A stretch of 64,000 nucleotides of DNA, taken from contig CAMNFR010000003.1 in NCBI GenBank assembly GCA_946537305.1, positions 1-64,000 on the forward strand, read 5' to 3'. Below are positions 9,538 to 20,019 of this stretch, piece by piece. Position numbers and translations under genes: made by a program. How positions within the stretch are numbered: the stretch's first letter is position 1; every line of letters starts with the position of its first letter. The DNA is from an uncultured Lachnospiraceae bacterium (GTDB lineage: Bacteria; Bacillota; Clostridia; Lachnospirales; Lachnospiraceae). Under the pieces are notes generated by a model. That model did not search any database, was not told where the DNA came from, and saw nothing but the letters and a program-made list of their open reading frames with translations.

Positions 9538-9566
9538 TCGACAAGAAATACAATATATGCTATAAT
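9538..9566 (+). promoter_or_regulatory. Putative sigmaA promoter of the capsule/EPS operon
   Basis: TCGACA-N17-TATAAT with extended -10 TGC, immediately after the terminator. Confidence 0.7.
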
Positions 9567-9664
9567 ACAAAGACTAAGCGTGTCTGAAAAAAAGGAATCA
9601 CAGAGAATATCAACAGAGCTAGGACAAGCGTGAAATTCTTAAATTGCAAGCCGAGGTAATGATT

Positions 9665-10888
9665 ATGAGACAGGATTTGTTTGCGCTGCTACAGCAGCAT
9701 GGGCAGCTTCATTTGCTGGATTATTATAACAAGCTGGATGACGCCGGGAAAGCGGCTATGGAAGATCAGATCTCCATGATCGACTGGAATTACCTGCGTA
9801 CCGTGGAGAATCATACTGCTCCGGAACGCGGTGTGATCACACCGCTGACGGAGACGGTCAGTACAGCAGATATCCGGGAACGGGAGGTAGAATATCGCGA
9901 AAAAGGTCTTGCTGCTATCCGTGCGGGTAAGGTAGGTGCCATGCTGCTGGCCGGCGGCATGGGGACAAGACTCGGCTGCTCCGGTCCCAAGGGAGTGGTG
10001 GACATTGGTCTGACGCATCCCCTTTTCATTTTTGAATGCCTTTTTCGAAATACCCTGGAGGTGGTACGGGAAGCAGGCGCTTGGATTCCGTTCTCTATCA
10101 TGACCAGTGATAAGAATCACCAGGAGACAATTACTTTCCTGAAGGAACACAATTATTTCGGCTACAATGAAGAATATATTTATTTCTTTCGTCAGGACAT
10201 GGCTCCTTGCATCGATTATGAACACCGCCTGCTGATGGAGGGACCGGGACAGTTGGCCATCTCTCCCAACGGAAACGGCGGATGGTATTCCTCTTTTGCC
10301 CGTGCCGGACTTGCCGAAAAGGCCAAAGCCATGGGCGTGGAATGGCTGAACTGCTTTGCGGTAGACAATGTGCTGCAGCGCATTTGTGACCCTCTGTTCG
10401 TTGGGGCGGTGATCTGTTCGGGGTGCGTATCCGGTTCCAAGGTGGTTCGTAAGGCAGATCCAAAAGAGAAGGTAGGTGTCCTCTGTCTGGAGGATGGTCG
10501 TCCTTCTATTGTGGAGTATTATGAATTGACGGATGAGATGGCCTATGCCAAAAATGAAAAGGGAGAGTATTCGTACACCTTCGGCGTCATTTTGAACTAT
10601 CTGTTCCGTGTGGATAAACTGGATGAGATTGCAAATACGTCTCTGCCCATGCACATTGTGGAGAAGAAAATTCCATATATGGACGTGGATGGCACTATGC
10701 ACCATCCTGCAGCTCCCAATGGATATAAGTTTGAGACGTTGATTCTGGACATGGTTCACATGATGGACAACTGCCTGGCCTATGAGGTGATCCGGGAGCA
10801 TGAATTTGCGCCGATCAAAAACGCGACCGGTGTGGATTCCATGGAATCCGCCCGGGCCTTGTTGGAAAAGAACGGTATAAGGCTGTAA
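9665..10888 (+). CDS. UDPGP-family nucleotidyltransferase (UDP-sugar / UDP-HexNAc pyrophosphorylase)
   Basis: AMLLAGGMGTRLGCSGPKGVVDIG; ORF open from TTG 9644 but SD (gagg) plus ATG 9665 preferred. Confidence 0.88.
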   Translation: MRQDLFALLQQHGQLHLLDYYNKLDDAGKAAMEDQISMIDWNYLRTVENHTAPERGVITPLTETVSTADIREREVEYREKGLAAIRAGKVGAMLLAGGMGTRLGCSGPKGVVDIGLTHPLFIFECLFRNTLEVVREAGAWIPFSIMTSDKNHQETITFLKEHNYFGYNEEYIYFFRQDMAPCIDYEHRLLMEGPGQLAISPNGNGGWYSSFARAGLAEKAKAMGVEWLNCFAVDNVLQRICDPLFVGAVICSGCVSGSKVVRKADPKEKVGVLCLEDGRPSIVEYYELTDEMAYAKNEKGEYSYTFGVILNYLFRVDKLDEIANTSLPMHIVEKKIPYMDVDGTMHHPAAPNGYKFETLILDMVHMMDNCLAYEVIREHEFAPIKNATGVDSMESARALLEKNGIRL

Positions 10889-10915
10889 CGCAGGCGGGCA
10901 GAAAGGAATGCGGAA

Positions 10916-12025
10916 ATGTATGATTTTCTGATTGTCGGCGCCGGACTGTACGGCGCAGTCTTTGCCTGCGAGGCAAAGAAAAAAGGATATTCTGTGCTGG
11001 TGATCGATAAAAGACCCCAGATTGCCGGGAACGTCTACACCAAAACGGTGGAGGGCATCCACATGCATCAGTATGGGGCGCATATTTTCCATACCAACAA
11101 CAAGAGAGTATGGAACTACATCACCCAGTATGCGGAATTCAATCGGTTTACCAATTCTCCTGTGGCTAATTACAAAGGAGAGCTGTATTCGCTTCCTTTT
11201 AATATGTATACCTTCAACAAAATGTGGGGCGTGACCACGCCGGAGCAGGCCGCGGCGAAGATCGCGGAGCAGAAGGCAGAAATCACCGGAGAGCCGCAGA
11301 ACCTGGAAGAACAGGCTATCTCTCTGGTGGGGCGCGATATTTTCGAAAAACTGGTGAAGGGCTACACGGAAAAACAGTGGGGCCGGGACTGCAAGGATCT
11401 TCCCGCCTTTATTATTAAGCGGCTGCCTGTGCGCCTGACTTTTGACAATAACTACTTTAATGCACTGTACCAGGGGATTCCCGTGGGTGGGTACACAAAA
11501 ATGGTGGAAAACCTGCTGGATGGCGTGGAAGTACAGTTAAATACGGACTATCTGGAGCACAAGGACAAGTGGGACGCCCTGGCAAAGAAGGTAATCTACA
11601 CCGGTCCGATCGATGCCTATTTCGGCTTCTCCCTGGGTACGCTGGAGTATCGCTCCGTGCGGTTTGAGACGGAGCTTCTGGATATCCCCAACTTCCAGGG
11701 CAACGCGGCTGTCAATTATACGGACCGGGAGACACCCTGGACGCGTATCATAGAACACAAGTGGTTTCAGTTTGGCTTGGACGACGAGGGATTTGCACTG
11801 CCGAAGACGGTGATCTCTCGCGAGTACAGTTCCGAGTGGAAACCCGGGGATGAGCCTTACTATCCTGTAAACGATGAAAAGAACGGACAGCTTTACCAGG
11901 AGTACCGTTATCTGGCTAATAAGGAAGAGAAGGTCATCTTTGGTGGACGATTGGGCGAATATCGGTATTATGATATGGATGCGGTCATCGCTTCCGCGCT
12001 GGATATGTGCGGAAGAATACTGTAA
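10916..12025 (+). CDS. glf: UDP-galactopyranose mutase
   Basis: MYDFLIVGAGLYGAVFACEAKKKG...GIHMHQYGAHIFHTNNKRVWNYI...FNRFTNSPVANYKGELYSLPFNMYTFNKMWG. Confidence 0.95.
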   Translation: MYDFLIVGAGLYGAVFACEAKKKGYSVLVIDKRPQIAGNVYTKTVEGIHMHQYGAHIFHTNNKRVWNYITQYAEFNRFTNSPVANYKGELYSLPFNMYTFNKMWGVTTPEQAAAKIAEQKAEITGEPQNLEEQAISLVGRDIFEKLVKGYTEKQWGRDCKDLPAFIIKRLPVRLTFDNNYFNALYQGIPVGGYTKMVENLLDGVEVQLNTDYLEHKDKWDALAKKVIYTGPIDAYFGFSLGTLEYRSVRFETELLDIPNFQGNAAVNYTDRETPWTRIIEHKWFQFGLDDEGFALPKTVISREYSSEWKPGDEPYYPVNDEKNGQLYQEYRYLANKEEKVIFGGRLGEYRYYDMDAVIASALDMCGRIL

Positions 12026-12038
12026 GTGAGGAAGCTTC

Positions 12039-14708
12039 ATGAGTGCTGTTGATTATGAATACTTCGGATATTGTCCGAAAGAATGGGAAGAAGCCCTGGA
12101 GCAAACAGCTGTACTGAAGGATCATGAGGCTGGAATCATTGAAATTGATGGGGGGACAATTTTGCCGCTTCGACGTATACCGGGAACGGTCGAAGATTTT
12201 GGCGATGGTGTGTTTGAGGGTGGTCTGATCGATTTTGAAGGGAAGTTCATTGCAGGTCAGTTTCGATCCATGGAGGCACCGTACAGCAATCGAAGCATTG
12301 CGCAAGGCTATGAGATCCCCGATGATGTGATTGTACACGAGCGGGAAGAAACCGTCATTTTTGGCGGAATGCTGGTGAGCCACTGGGGACACATGCTGGT
12401 AGATGCAACATCCCGTCTTTGGTATCCGGTTATGCATCCGGAAAATCACACAAAAATAGTATTCGTTCGCTTCCCGGGACAGAGATTTCCCTATCAGGAA
12501 TTGCTCTCCTTAGCGGGAATAGAGGAAAGCCGGGTGGAGATCATCGATGAGCCGACTCGGTTCCGCAAAGTCATCGTGCCGGAGGAGACGATTCATTCAT
12601 TGTCAGGGCACTATGGGAAAGAGTGGATATCCTTTTTTGATGCAGTCCGCAAGGCTGTAAGACCGGCTCCTTATAAAAAAATCTATCTTACCCGCACTGC
12701 ATTTATGATTAATAATGTATGCGGCGAGCAATATTTTGAGGATTTCTACGCTGCTCAGGGTTATCACGTGGTAGCGCCGGAAAAGTACACTATTACGGAG
12801 CAGGTGGCTATGATTGCCGGTGCCGATGAGCTTGTGACTACAATGGGGACGATATCACACATGGTACTTTTTGCCCGCCCCGGTACTCATCTGACCATTC
12901 TGAACCGATCTCATGAGATCGTAAGAGTTCAGCTGACGATGAACGAAGCCCGAGGGATCAGATGCACTTACGTAGATGCTTACCGCAATTTTCTTCCGTC
13001 CGTACAGGGAGGGAACAGCATTTTTCTGCTTGCACCGAATAAACACTGGCGGGAGTATAAACAAGCTGTCTTTGGGCTACTCTCGGATGAAAAAGAAGAC
13101 GAGGAGGTCTTTGGCCGAGCAGCAGTAGATTATATAAAAAAATGGGGACGTTTCTTTGGCGAGAAGAAACACTATAAGTGGATTCGGAACTGTGAAGTTA
13201 AGGATCTGGTGGCGGAGATTAACCGAACTTTCTTAGGAAAGAGAGTGGATACCAGTAAATATCTTCCTACACAAACGTTGGAAAATACACGTAAGGAGCT
13301 GCAGCAGTGTGAATTGAATGCCGGTTGTGCTATTCTGGCATGCTTGCTGGAAGAAGCGGAGGGAGAACTGCTGATTGAAGGCAAATGGAGTCGGCCGTTA
13401 TGTCCACCGGATGGACTAACCTTTTGCGCGTGGGCAGAACAATACTGTCCTGCAAAACAGTCGTTGCCTGCAGAAAAGAATCAATTTCCGCTGAAAATTA
13501 AGGCGGTATATAATGTAGAGTGTGGGTACTATTCCTGGCAAATCAGAACAGATCTGCAGACCTTCTGCCGGAATGCGGAAACTGTTAATACGTATAGAAT
13601 AATAGTTTCTGTAAGTAATCCGAGGGGACAATTGGTTATGCCGGTTATTTTCCCCACACATGAAAATTACTTGCTGAAGAATGGATTTAAGAGGCAATAT
13701 TTCAGTGACGACAAACTGCTGGGTTTACAGACGTCTGAAAAGAACGAATTGATGTTCATATTCGAGACAGCAGACGAAGCATTGAGGAATTCAGCGTCTG
13801 TGTCTGTGCAGGAACTATGCTGGGAAAAAGACTTTCTTCATATAGAAGGCCTGATAGATTCTGTACTGCTGAATGCCCCGGACTTTACTATTGCTGGAGA
13901 ATTGCGGGCAGCGAGTGGAAAAGAAGTGTCAACGCTATCTGTTCCATTAGTTCTCCAGGGGAAAATGCTAAGTGACCGGGTGAAGCAATGGGGTGTTTCT
14001 CTGAATGCTGCACAGATTCTGCAGTGTAGCGGCAAGAACGACAGCCTGCGATGGGATCTGTTCCTTTCGCTTCAATGGAATGGGGCAGAACAAGCCGTAC
14101 ATTTGGGGCTTCGGGAAGATATTGCGCTCAGAGAGCGTTTTACAAACTATTTCCTTTCCGAAGAGAGTGGTATGTTGGTGCCCGGGTTTCATACACAAGG
14201 GAAAATGAGTCTATACTTCCTTAAAAAAAATGCGGCTGTTTCCCGCTTCTGGATAGAGAACCTCGTCTGGGTTGATTCCGAGTTGCAAATGAGCGGTACT
14301 ATTCGATGGAAGCTACCGGAAATAGCAGGGGAAATGGACTTCTTGTTGAAAAAAAGTGACAATGTGGTAATATATGAGCAACCGTTGCGACTCCATCCGT
14401 TAGCAGGAAAGGAACAGCTGTGGGAGTTGGCGATTCCGATGGCTGAACTGGTAAAATTCGTACAAGAATCCGAGAATCCGCAGGGAACGTATTCATTTTT
14501 TGTTCGTACGGCCATAGGGGACAGTCTCGTGGAATGGCCGGTGGGAAATAAAAGGAAGCCTGGAAGTCTGGCACACTTTAAGCAACTACCAGATTCTTTA
14601 AGGGAGAAAGGGTTTTCTGCCGATACTATTGGCAAAGAGGAATACTTGGGAATCCGGGTTGAAAAAAAAGCACCTGCACCTAAGTCTTTCTGGAGGCGGC
14701 TGTGGTGA
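12039..14708 (+). CDS. Glycosyltransferase family 61-like protein with a long (about 500 aa) C-terminal extension
   Basis: HWGHMLVDATSRLWYPV...KKIYLTRTAFMINNVCGEQYFEDFYAAQGYHVVAPEKYTITEQVAMIAGADELVTTMGTISHMVLFARPGTHLTIL. Confidence 0.75.
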   Translation: MSAVDYEYFGYCPKEWEEALEQTAVLKDHEAGIIEIDGGTILPLRRIPGTVEDFGDGVFEGGLIDFEGKFIAGQFRSMEAPYSNRSIAQGYEIPDDVIVHEREETVIFGGMLVSHWGHMLVDATSRLWYPVMHPENHTKIVFVRFPGQRFPYQELLSLAGIEESRVEIIDEPTRFRKVIVPEETIHSLSGHYGKEWISFFDAVRKAVRPAPYKKIYLTRTAFMINNVCGEQYFEDFYAAQGYHVVAPEKYTITEQVAMIAGADELVTTMGTISHMVLFARPGTHLTILNRSHEIVRVQLTMNEARGIRCTYVDAYRNFLPSVQGGNSIFLLAPNKHWREYKQAVFGLLSDEKEDEEVFGRAAVDYIKKWGRFFGEKKHYKWIRNCEVKDLVAEINRTFLGKRVDTSKYLPTQTLENTRKELQQCELNAGCAILACLLEEAEGELLIEGKWSRPLCPPDGLTFCAWAEQYCPAKQSLPAEKNQFPLKIKAVYNVECGYYSWQIRTDLQTFCRNAETVNTYRIIVSVSNPRGQLVMPVIFPTHENYLLKNGFKRQYFSDDKLLGLQTSEKNELMFIFETADEALRNSASVSVQELCWEKDFLHIEGLIDSVLLNAPDFTIAGELRAASGKEVSTLSVPLVLQGKMLSDRVKQWGVSLNAAQILQCSGKNDSLRWDLFLSLQWNGAEQAVHLGLREDIALRERFTNYFLSEESGMLVPGFHTQGKMSLYFLKKNAAVSRFWIENLVWVDSELQMSGTIRWKLPEIAGEMDFLLKKSDNVVIYEQPLRLHPLAGKEQLWELAIPMAELVKFVQESENPQGTYSFFVRTAIGDSLVEWPVGNKRKPGSLAHFKQLPDSLREKGFSADTIGKEEYLGIRVEKKAPAPKSFWRRLW

Positions 14709-14773
14709 TCACACTAATCCGGCGATACGGCTAACGACTTTAAAGCAGAAGAGAGAACGGGGATAGGTCCAAG

Positions 14774-17700
14774 ATGCGACTGAAAGAGAACAAAAAACAT
14801 AATAGAGATTTGTTTTCTATGATATCCATGCTGTATCTGCCTCTGGTCTTTTTGCAGACTCTATTATATATGTACCATTGTGCAGGCAATGCGGTATATA
14901 TCTTCATGTCTCAGGAAAGAGCCAGGCATATTTGGTATGCAGGCATTTTAGTATTTTCTACCCCGAGTGTTGCAATGGCGGGGAAACGTTTTCTGCTATG
15001 GCTTGGCCAAGGAGGAGAACGCAGGTTAACTGCACGTAATACACTATTGGTAATCGGTATCGCAACATCGCATTTGTCTACAATTGGAGCGTGGCATAGG
15101 GGGGCGATTTCTCTAAAAGAGCTGTTGCTGTTGGTTATGTATGATTTGGTGCTGATAGCGACGCTGGAGAATTGGACGGCGAACCGAGAGGGGGTTTATC
15201 GCGGAATTGAGATTTTAGCAGTATTGCTGTGGTTAACTGCAGTATATGGAATAGTAGAACATTTTATATACGGGGAAATTCCTTTTCTTTACTCAGAAGC
15301 CGAAAATAGTGGTCGAATTATTTCTGTTTTCAGAAATACAATTGTTGCCGGCAGTGCTTGGTTGATAGGATTCTGGTTGCCATTTCCCACCGAAAAAAAA
15401 TGGCTGCAGTGGGCGGTCAAACTTACTTTTGTTCTTGCTATTTTTTTTACGATCAGCAAGAATGCCTGGCTGGGTCTGGCTTTTTCTCTGCTAGTATATA
15501 CATTGTTCTCCTTTAGAAATTGGGATAAAAAAATTGTTTTGACAGGATTGTTAATGGGCCTTGTCGGAGGAGTGGCAGCTATTGCAATTTTGTTGAAAAG
15601 CGAATATTTTCAGTTCATTGTTCGCCGCTTTGCTGACTTTCAGACACAGGGGTCGGTTTTGGCACGCCTGCAGCATATTCAGGACACCTGGAAATACATG
15701 ACGCAGGAAACAGATTTTTTTCATCAGCTGATTGGGTGGGGATATGCCACATCCTGGGAATTTGTAGAGAATTCGCCACATTGTTATGGACCGACCTTTC
15801 GATGCATAGATAACCAGTATTTTACGTCCTGGTTTGAATTCGGGCTGATTTCTGTTGTATGCTTATTTCTCTGGGGAGAAAAGGTGGTTTCCCAGATCCG
15901 GTCGGATAACAAATATATACAAGGATTGGCCATCAGCGTCACGGCCATGCTGATTCCGATGGCAACATATGATCCGTTTCGTTGGGAGATTGTAATGATC
16001 TTCCTTATTCCAATGTCCGGAATTGTGATGAGTGAAAAGCCGCTGATGATACGCCGGGAGGTTATGTGCGGAGCTTGTGTGGCGGGGGCGGTATTGATTT
16101 CGGAAGCTACACAGGCGCCGGTGATTATACGGGTTGTAAGAACGACGGCTCAGTTTATGGCGGAGAGTCATGGTTGGGATGCGTTACTGACAGAAGGAGT
16201 ATTGTGGAGCGGCGTAATTATTTGTACTTTGGGATTGATGATTTGCTGTTTCCGAATGGGGGTCACTCTAAAAAAGCACAACTTAACGAATCCCCAAGAG
16301 CTTGTTTTTTTGATAAGAAAACTGTGGATTGTTAGTGGCATAAGTGCTACATTGGTTGTTATTTGCCACATAGAAGTTTTAAAGGCAGAGAAAAAATATG
16401 CACCGCTTCTTGAAAAAGAGCGGGAGGTTATGGAAATTTTAAGGGATTCTGCAAACGGTAAAATTTGTGTCGACCAATATCCGGAATTATACCAAAGAAA
16501 ATTTGGTCATATTAGCGGAGAGATTTTTCGGGGCGATGGAGTGATCCGTGCGGATGAGACGACTGTTATTAGTGAATCGGGTAAAGAAAACAGGCGGCTG
16601 CTTAACCAAGGCTTTCTGTTTTTGGAAATGTCTGAAGCGCATGTGCTTTATACAGATGATACACATTTAATAGAAGCGCTGCAAAATGCAGGATACCATT
16701 TAACAGGTTACTATAATGTGGCGCGATGGTTGAAACTGGCTGATGGGCATACCGAAGAAAAAATGTGGAAAGGAGAGATATCTCTTTATAACGGTAATTA
16801 TTCGGCAAATGTTACTTTCGGTGATAATAATTATAGCACAGAGAATACTAAAGTTTATTTGACAATATGGGATAAAACTCATGATCAATTAAGTGCGAGC
16901 GGCGAACTGACTTTTGACGAGAGCGTGGATCATACAATTGAGTTTTCTGTCTCGGACGATATGGGATATGCTACTGTTTTGAATGTTGAAAGTAATTATC
17001 CTGTGGAAATTGAAATCAAACAGCTTGTAGAGTATGATGTTCATAACACCTTTGACTATACGGATCGTTTAACAAAGGTGGAGTACTATACTACAGATGG
17101 TATCAAAACGTTAGGGCCGGAGAAGTGTTTCGCAGAGAGATATTCATATAATAAGCGTTCTGACCGAGTTGTTATTGAGTATTTGGATGAAAATGATCAG
17201 CTAACCATATCCAGGATGGGATGTGCCGTAAGAAAAAGAAAGTATGATAGATATCATAGGTTCATTAAAGAGAAATATTATGGTACTGATGGAGAAAAAG
17301 TGGCACTGGCATCCGGCGAGTATGGTGTTAAAGTGAAATATAATGATAAAGGATTATATGCACAAACAACGTATTTAGGAAAAGATGACAGCCCCGTTCT
17401 TTCTTCGTTAGGTTATGCACAAATCAGATTTTTCTATGATGAGTGGGACCGTGTAATACGTGAAGAATTCTATGATGAAGATCTTAAACCGTTAAAAACA
17501 GTGGAGAAACCGGCGGCGCAGGAATATGAGAGAGATCTTGACGGGCGTGTAGTCGAAAAACACTTGTATGCAGCAGACGGAGAATCCTTTGTAACCCCAG
17601 AAGGATGGTCAGCAGTTAAATATCACTATTCTGACAGTGATACATGGGACTTGGCCACATATTTTGATGCAGATGACAAACAGGTATTATTATCGTGGGG

Positions 17701-17980
17701 ATATAGTTCAGAAGAAAGGGTTTTCGATTCGGTTGGAAATCTGCTGGAGGAAAGATTTCTGGATATTGATGGCAACCTGTGTATGACTGCTATAGGCTAT
17801 GCTTGTGTGAAAAGAAGTTATGATGAAAATGCAAGAATTGTTTTAGAATCATACTGGGATGAAAAGATGGAGCCGGTCAACAATTTGGAAGGTTTTCATG
17901 AATTACACTTTCAATATGATACAGATGGTACTCTTAAGGAATCGGTCAAAATGACTGTTGAAGGAACCGTTATTCCCTAA
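14774..17980 (+). CDS. O-antigen ligase/polymerase-like multi-TM protein with C-terminal tandem-repeat (RHS/YD-like) tail
   Basis: N-terminal multi-TM region with FTISKNAWLGLAFSLLVYT and IGWGYATSWEF...; C-terminal repeats from about 17078. Confidence 0.75.
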   Translation: MRLKENKKHNRDLFSMISMLYLPLVFLQTLLYMYHCAGNAVYIFMSQERARHIWYAGILVFSTPSVAMAGKRFLLWLGQGGERRLTARNTLLVIGIATSHLSTIGAWHRGAISLKELLLLVMYDLVLIATLENWTANREGVYRGIEILAVLLWLTAVYGIVEHFIYGEIPFLYSEAENSGRIISVFRNTIVAGSAWLIGFWLPFPTEKKWLQWAVKLTFVLAIFFTISKNAWLGLAFSLLVYTLFSFRNWDKKIVLTGLLMGLVGGVAAIAILLKSEYFQFIVRRFADFQTQGSVLARLQHIQDTWKYMTQETDFFHQLIGWGYATSWEFVENSPHCYGPTFRCIDNQYFTSWFEFGLISVVCLFLWGEKVVSQIRSDNKYIQGLAISVTAMLIPMATYDPFRWEIVMIFLIPMSGIVMSEKPLMIRREVMCGACVAGAVLISEATQAPVIIRVVRTTAQFMAESHGWDALLTEGVLWSGVIICTLGLMICCFRMGVTLKKHNLTNPQELVFLIRKLWIVSGISATLVVICHIEVLKAEKKYAPLLEKEREVMEILRDSANGKICVDQYPELYQRKFGHISGEIFRGDGVIRADETTVISESGKENRRLLNQGFLFLEMSEAHVLYTDDTHLIEALQNAGYHLTGYYNVARWLKLADGHTEEKMWKGEISLYNGNYSANVTFGDNNYSTENTKVYLTIWDKTHDQLSASGELTFDESVDHTIEFSVSDDMGYATVLNVESNYPVEIEIKQLVEYDVHNTFDYTDRLTKVEYYTTDGIKTLGPEKCFAERYSYNKRSDRVVIEYLDENDQLTISRMGCAVRKRKYDRYHRFIKEKYYGTDGEKVALASGEYGVKVKYNDKGLYAQTTYLGKDDSPVLSSLGYAQIRFFYDEWDRVIREEFYDEDLKPLKTVEKPAAQEYERDLDGRVVEKHLYAADGESFVTPEGWSAVKYHYSDSDTWDLATYFDADDKQVLLSWGYSSEERVFDSVGNLLEERFLDIDGNLCMTAIGYACVKRSYDENARIVLESYWDEKMEPVNNLEGFHELHFQYDTDGTLKESVKMTVEGTVIP
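17078..17977 (+). repeat. About nine imperfect 31-32 aa protein repeats (about 96 bp period)
   Basis: EEFYDEDLKPLKTVEK..., EERFLDIDGNLCMTAIGYACVKRSYDENARIV, LATYFDADDKQVLLSWGYSSEERVFDSVGNLL align as xxxYxDxDGxxxxxxxGYAxxxxxYDxxGxxx. Confidence 0.85.
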
Positions 17981-18002
17981 GGGAGGGAGGACAACATTAT
18001 AA

Positions 18003-19964
18003 ATGGAAACGAAGAAAGAAAATCGATTTAAACCTGAACATTGGCAAGTAATAGCGATCTTACTGGTTATATATGATGTGGTAGCGGTAAACGCAGCATT
18101 TTTTATAGCACTTTGGTTTCGGTTTGACTGTGTTTTTTCCAACATACCGGCTAGATTTTTGAATCCATGGATCCAATTCATTCCTTTTAATACGATTATT
18201 TGTATTTTGGTTTTCTGGCGGATGAAATTGTATAATAGTGTTTGGCGTTATGCCAGCTATGCGGAGATGATTCGTATTATCGGGGCATCTGCGATTACTA
18301 TTGTGCTACATGCGATTTTAATTACGATCAGTCTGGGAACTATGCCCAGATCATATTTTGCGTTCGGAGGATTGCTTGAGTGTGTGCTAGTAGTTCTTAT
18401 TCGGTTCTCTTATCGTTTGGTTTTGTTCCTAAAACTAAACAGAAATGAAAAGAATTCTGTTAATCGAGTTATGCTGATCGGTGCGGGTGAAGCGGGTCAA
18501 ACTCTTTTGAGAGAACTTCGAGGAAGTAATAAGACACAGGACAGAGTTGTCTGCATAATAGATGACAATCCCAACAAGTGGAACAGATATATGGATAATG
18601 TTCCGGTTGTTGGTGGACGGGAAACAATTTTAAAGAACGTTGAAAAATATCGCGTCGATAAGATTTATCTGGCAATACCCAGTGCCTCGGCTGAACAAAG
18701 AAGAGATATATTGAGTATCTGCAATGAGACGCGTTGTGAATTGAAAAATTTGCCCGGCATGTATCAATTGATTCGAGGAGATATTACTGTCAATGAATTG
18801 AGAGATGTTTCAGTAGAAGACCTGCTGGGACGAGAACCCATATCAACAGATATGGAAGAGGTTTTTACATACATCAGTGGCAAGATAGTAATGGTTACTG
18901 GCGGGGGTGGGTCCATTGGCAGTGAGCTTTGCCGCCAGATTGCCAATCATGAACCTAAACAGCTGATCATTTTTGATATTTATGAAAACAGTGCTTATGA
19001 TATACAAAATGAACTGAAAGAAAAATATCCGGAACTAAATTTGGTTACATTAATAGGATCTGTTCGAGACAGCCGCAGGATGTTCCAGGTGTTTGAAGAG
19101 TATCATCCACAGATTGTTTATCACGCGGCTGCACACAAGCACGTTCCTCTTATGGAAGGTAGCCCCAATGAAGCCATAAAGAACAATACAATTGGAACAT
19201 ATAAAACAGCATATGCAGCAATGGTTCATGGATGTGAGCGATTTGTATTGATTTCCACTGACAAGGCTGTCAATCCGACAAATATAATGGGTGCAAGTAA
19301 ACGTTTATGCGAAATGGTTATACAGAGCTTTGATGCTAAAATCAAGGCAGGAAAGGCCAATGAACTACCACAGTTATTCACACATGTAGGTTTTGAGAAT
19401 GCTGACAAGGATGGCACAGGAAAGGTATTTCAGAGTGTAAAGACGGAATTTGTAGCAGTTCGATTTGGCAACGTGCTTGGGAGCAATGGGTCGGTTGTGC
19501 CGCTCTTTAAAAAAATGATTGAAAAGGGAGGACCAGTAAAGGTTACGCACCCGGATATTATTCGGTATTTCATGACTATTCCGGAAGCGGTTAGTCTGGT
19601 GCTGTTGGCAGGTACGTATGCTCATGGTGGCGAGATATTTGTTTTAGATATGGGCAGCCCGGTAAAAATAGATACTCTTGCCAGAAATTTGATCCGACTT
19701 TCGGGACTTCAACCGGATGTTGATATCAAAATTGAATATACAGGACTTCGTCCTGGAGAAAAACTCTATGAAGAAAAACTAATGGCAGAGGAAGGGCTTA
19801 AAAAGACGGATAATAAACTTATTCACATTGGATGTCCTATTCCGTTTGAAGTAGATGAATTCCTTGCCGGACTCCAGGATTTAATGCGGGCAGCCTATTC
19901 CAACAGAAAGGATATACGAGAAAAGGTAAAGCGGATGGTAGCGACCTATCATCCGGCACCGTAA
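18003..19964 (+). CDS. Nucleoside-diphosphate-sugar dehydratase/epimerase, PglF/WbpM/CapD family
   Basis: N-terminal TM helices; IVMVTGGGGSIGSELCRQI...VYHAAAHKHVPLMEGSPNEAIKNN...FVLISTDKAVNPTNIMGASKRLCEM. Confidence 0.95.
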   Translation: METKKENRFKPEHWQVIAILLVIYDVVAVNAAFFIALWFRFDCVFSNIPARFLNPWIQFIPFNTIICILVFWRMKLYNSVWRYASYAEMIRIIGASAITIVLHAILITISLGTMPRSYFAFGGLLECVLVVLIRFSYRLVLFLKLNRNEKNSVNRVMLIGAGEAGQTLLRELRGSNKTQDRVVCIIDDNPNKWNRYMDNVPVVGGRETILKNVEKYRVDKIYLAIPSASAEQRRDILSICNETRCELKNLPGMYQLIRGDITVNELRDVSVEDLLGREPISTDMEEVFTYISGKIVMVTGGGGSIGSELCRQIANHEPKQLIIFDIYENSAYDIQNELKEKYPELNLVTLIGSVRDSRRMFQVFEEYHPQIVYHAAAHKHVPLMEGSPNEAIKNNTIGTYKTAYAAMVHGCERFVLISTDKAVNPTNIMGASKRLCEMVIQSFDAKIKAGKANELPQLFTHVGFENADKDGTGKVFQSVKTEFVAVRFGNVLGSNGSVVPLFKKMIEKGGPVKVTHPDIIRYFMTIPEAVSLVLLAGTYAHGGEIFVLDMGSPVKIDTLARNLIRLSGLQPDVDIKIEYTGLRPGEKLYEEKLMAEEGLKKTDNKLIHIGCPIPFEVDEFLAGLQDLMRAAYSNRKDIREKVKRMVATYHPAP

Positions 19965-20019
19965 CTATACAAAAGTCAAAGAGTTAAAAACATTGGTGAA
20001 TAATTAAGGAAAGGAAAGT

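Noticed and set aside
9689-11092. 467-aa minus-strand ORF
   Set aside because: Antisense of the UDPGP and glf genes, which have clear family motifs; no recognisable domain or SD on the minus strand.
17078-17977. Interpretation of the 32-aa repeats as a polymorphic RHS toxin
   Set aside because: No RHS core, pre-toxin cleavage motif, C-terminal toxin domain or adjacent immunity gene; the repeats end at the stop codon and the N-terminus is a multi-TM ligase-like domain.
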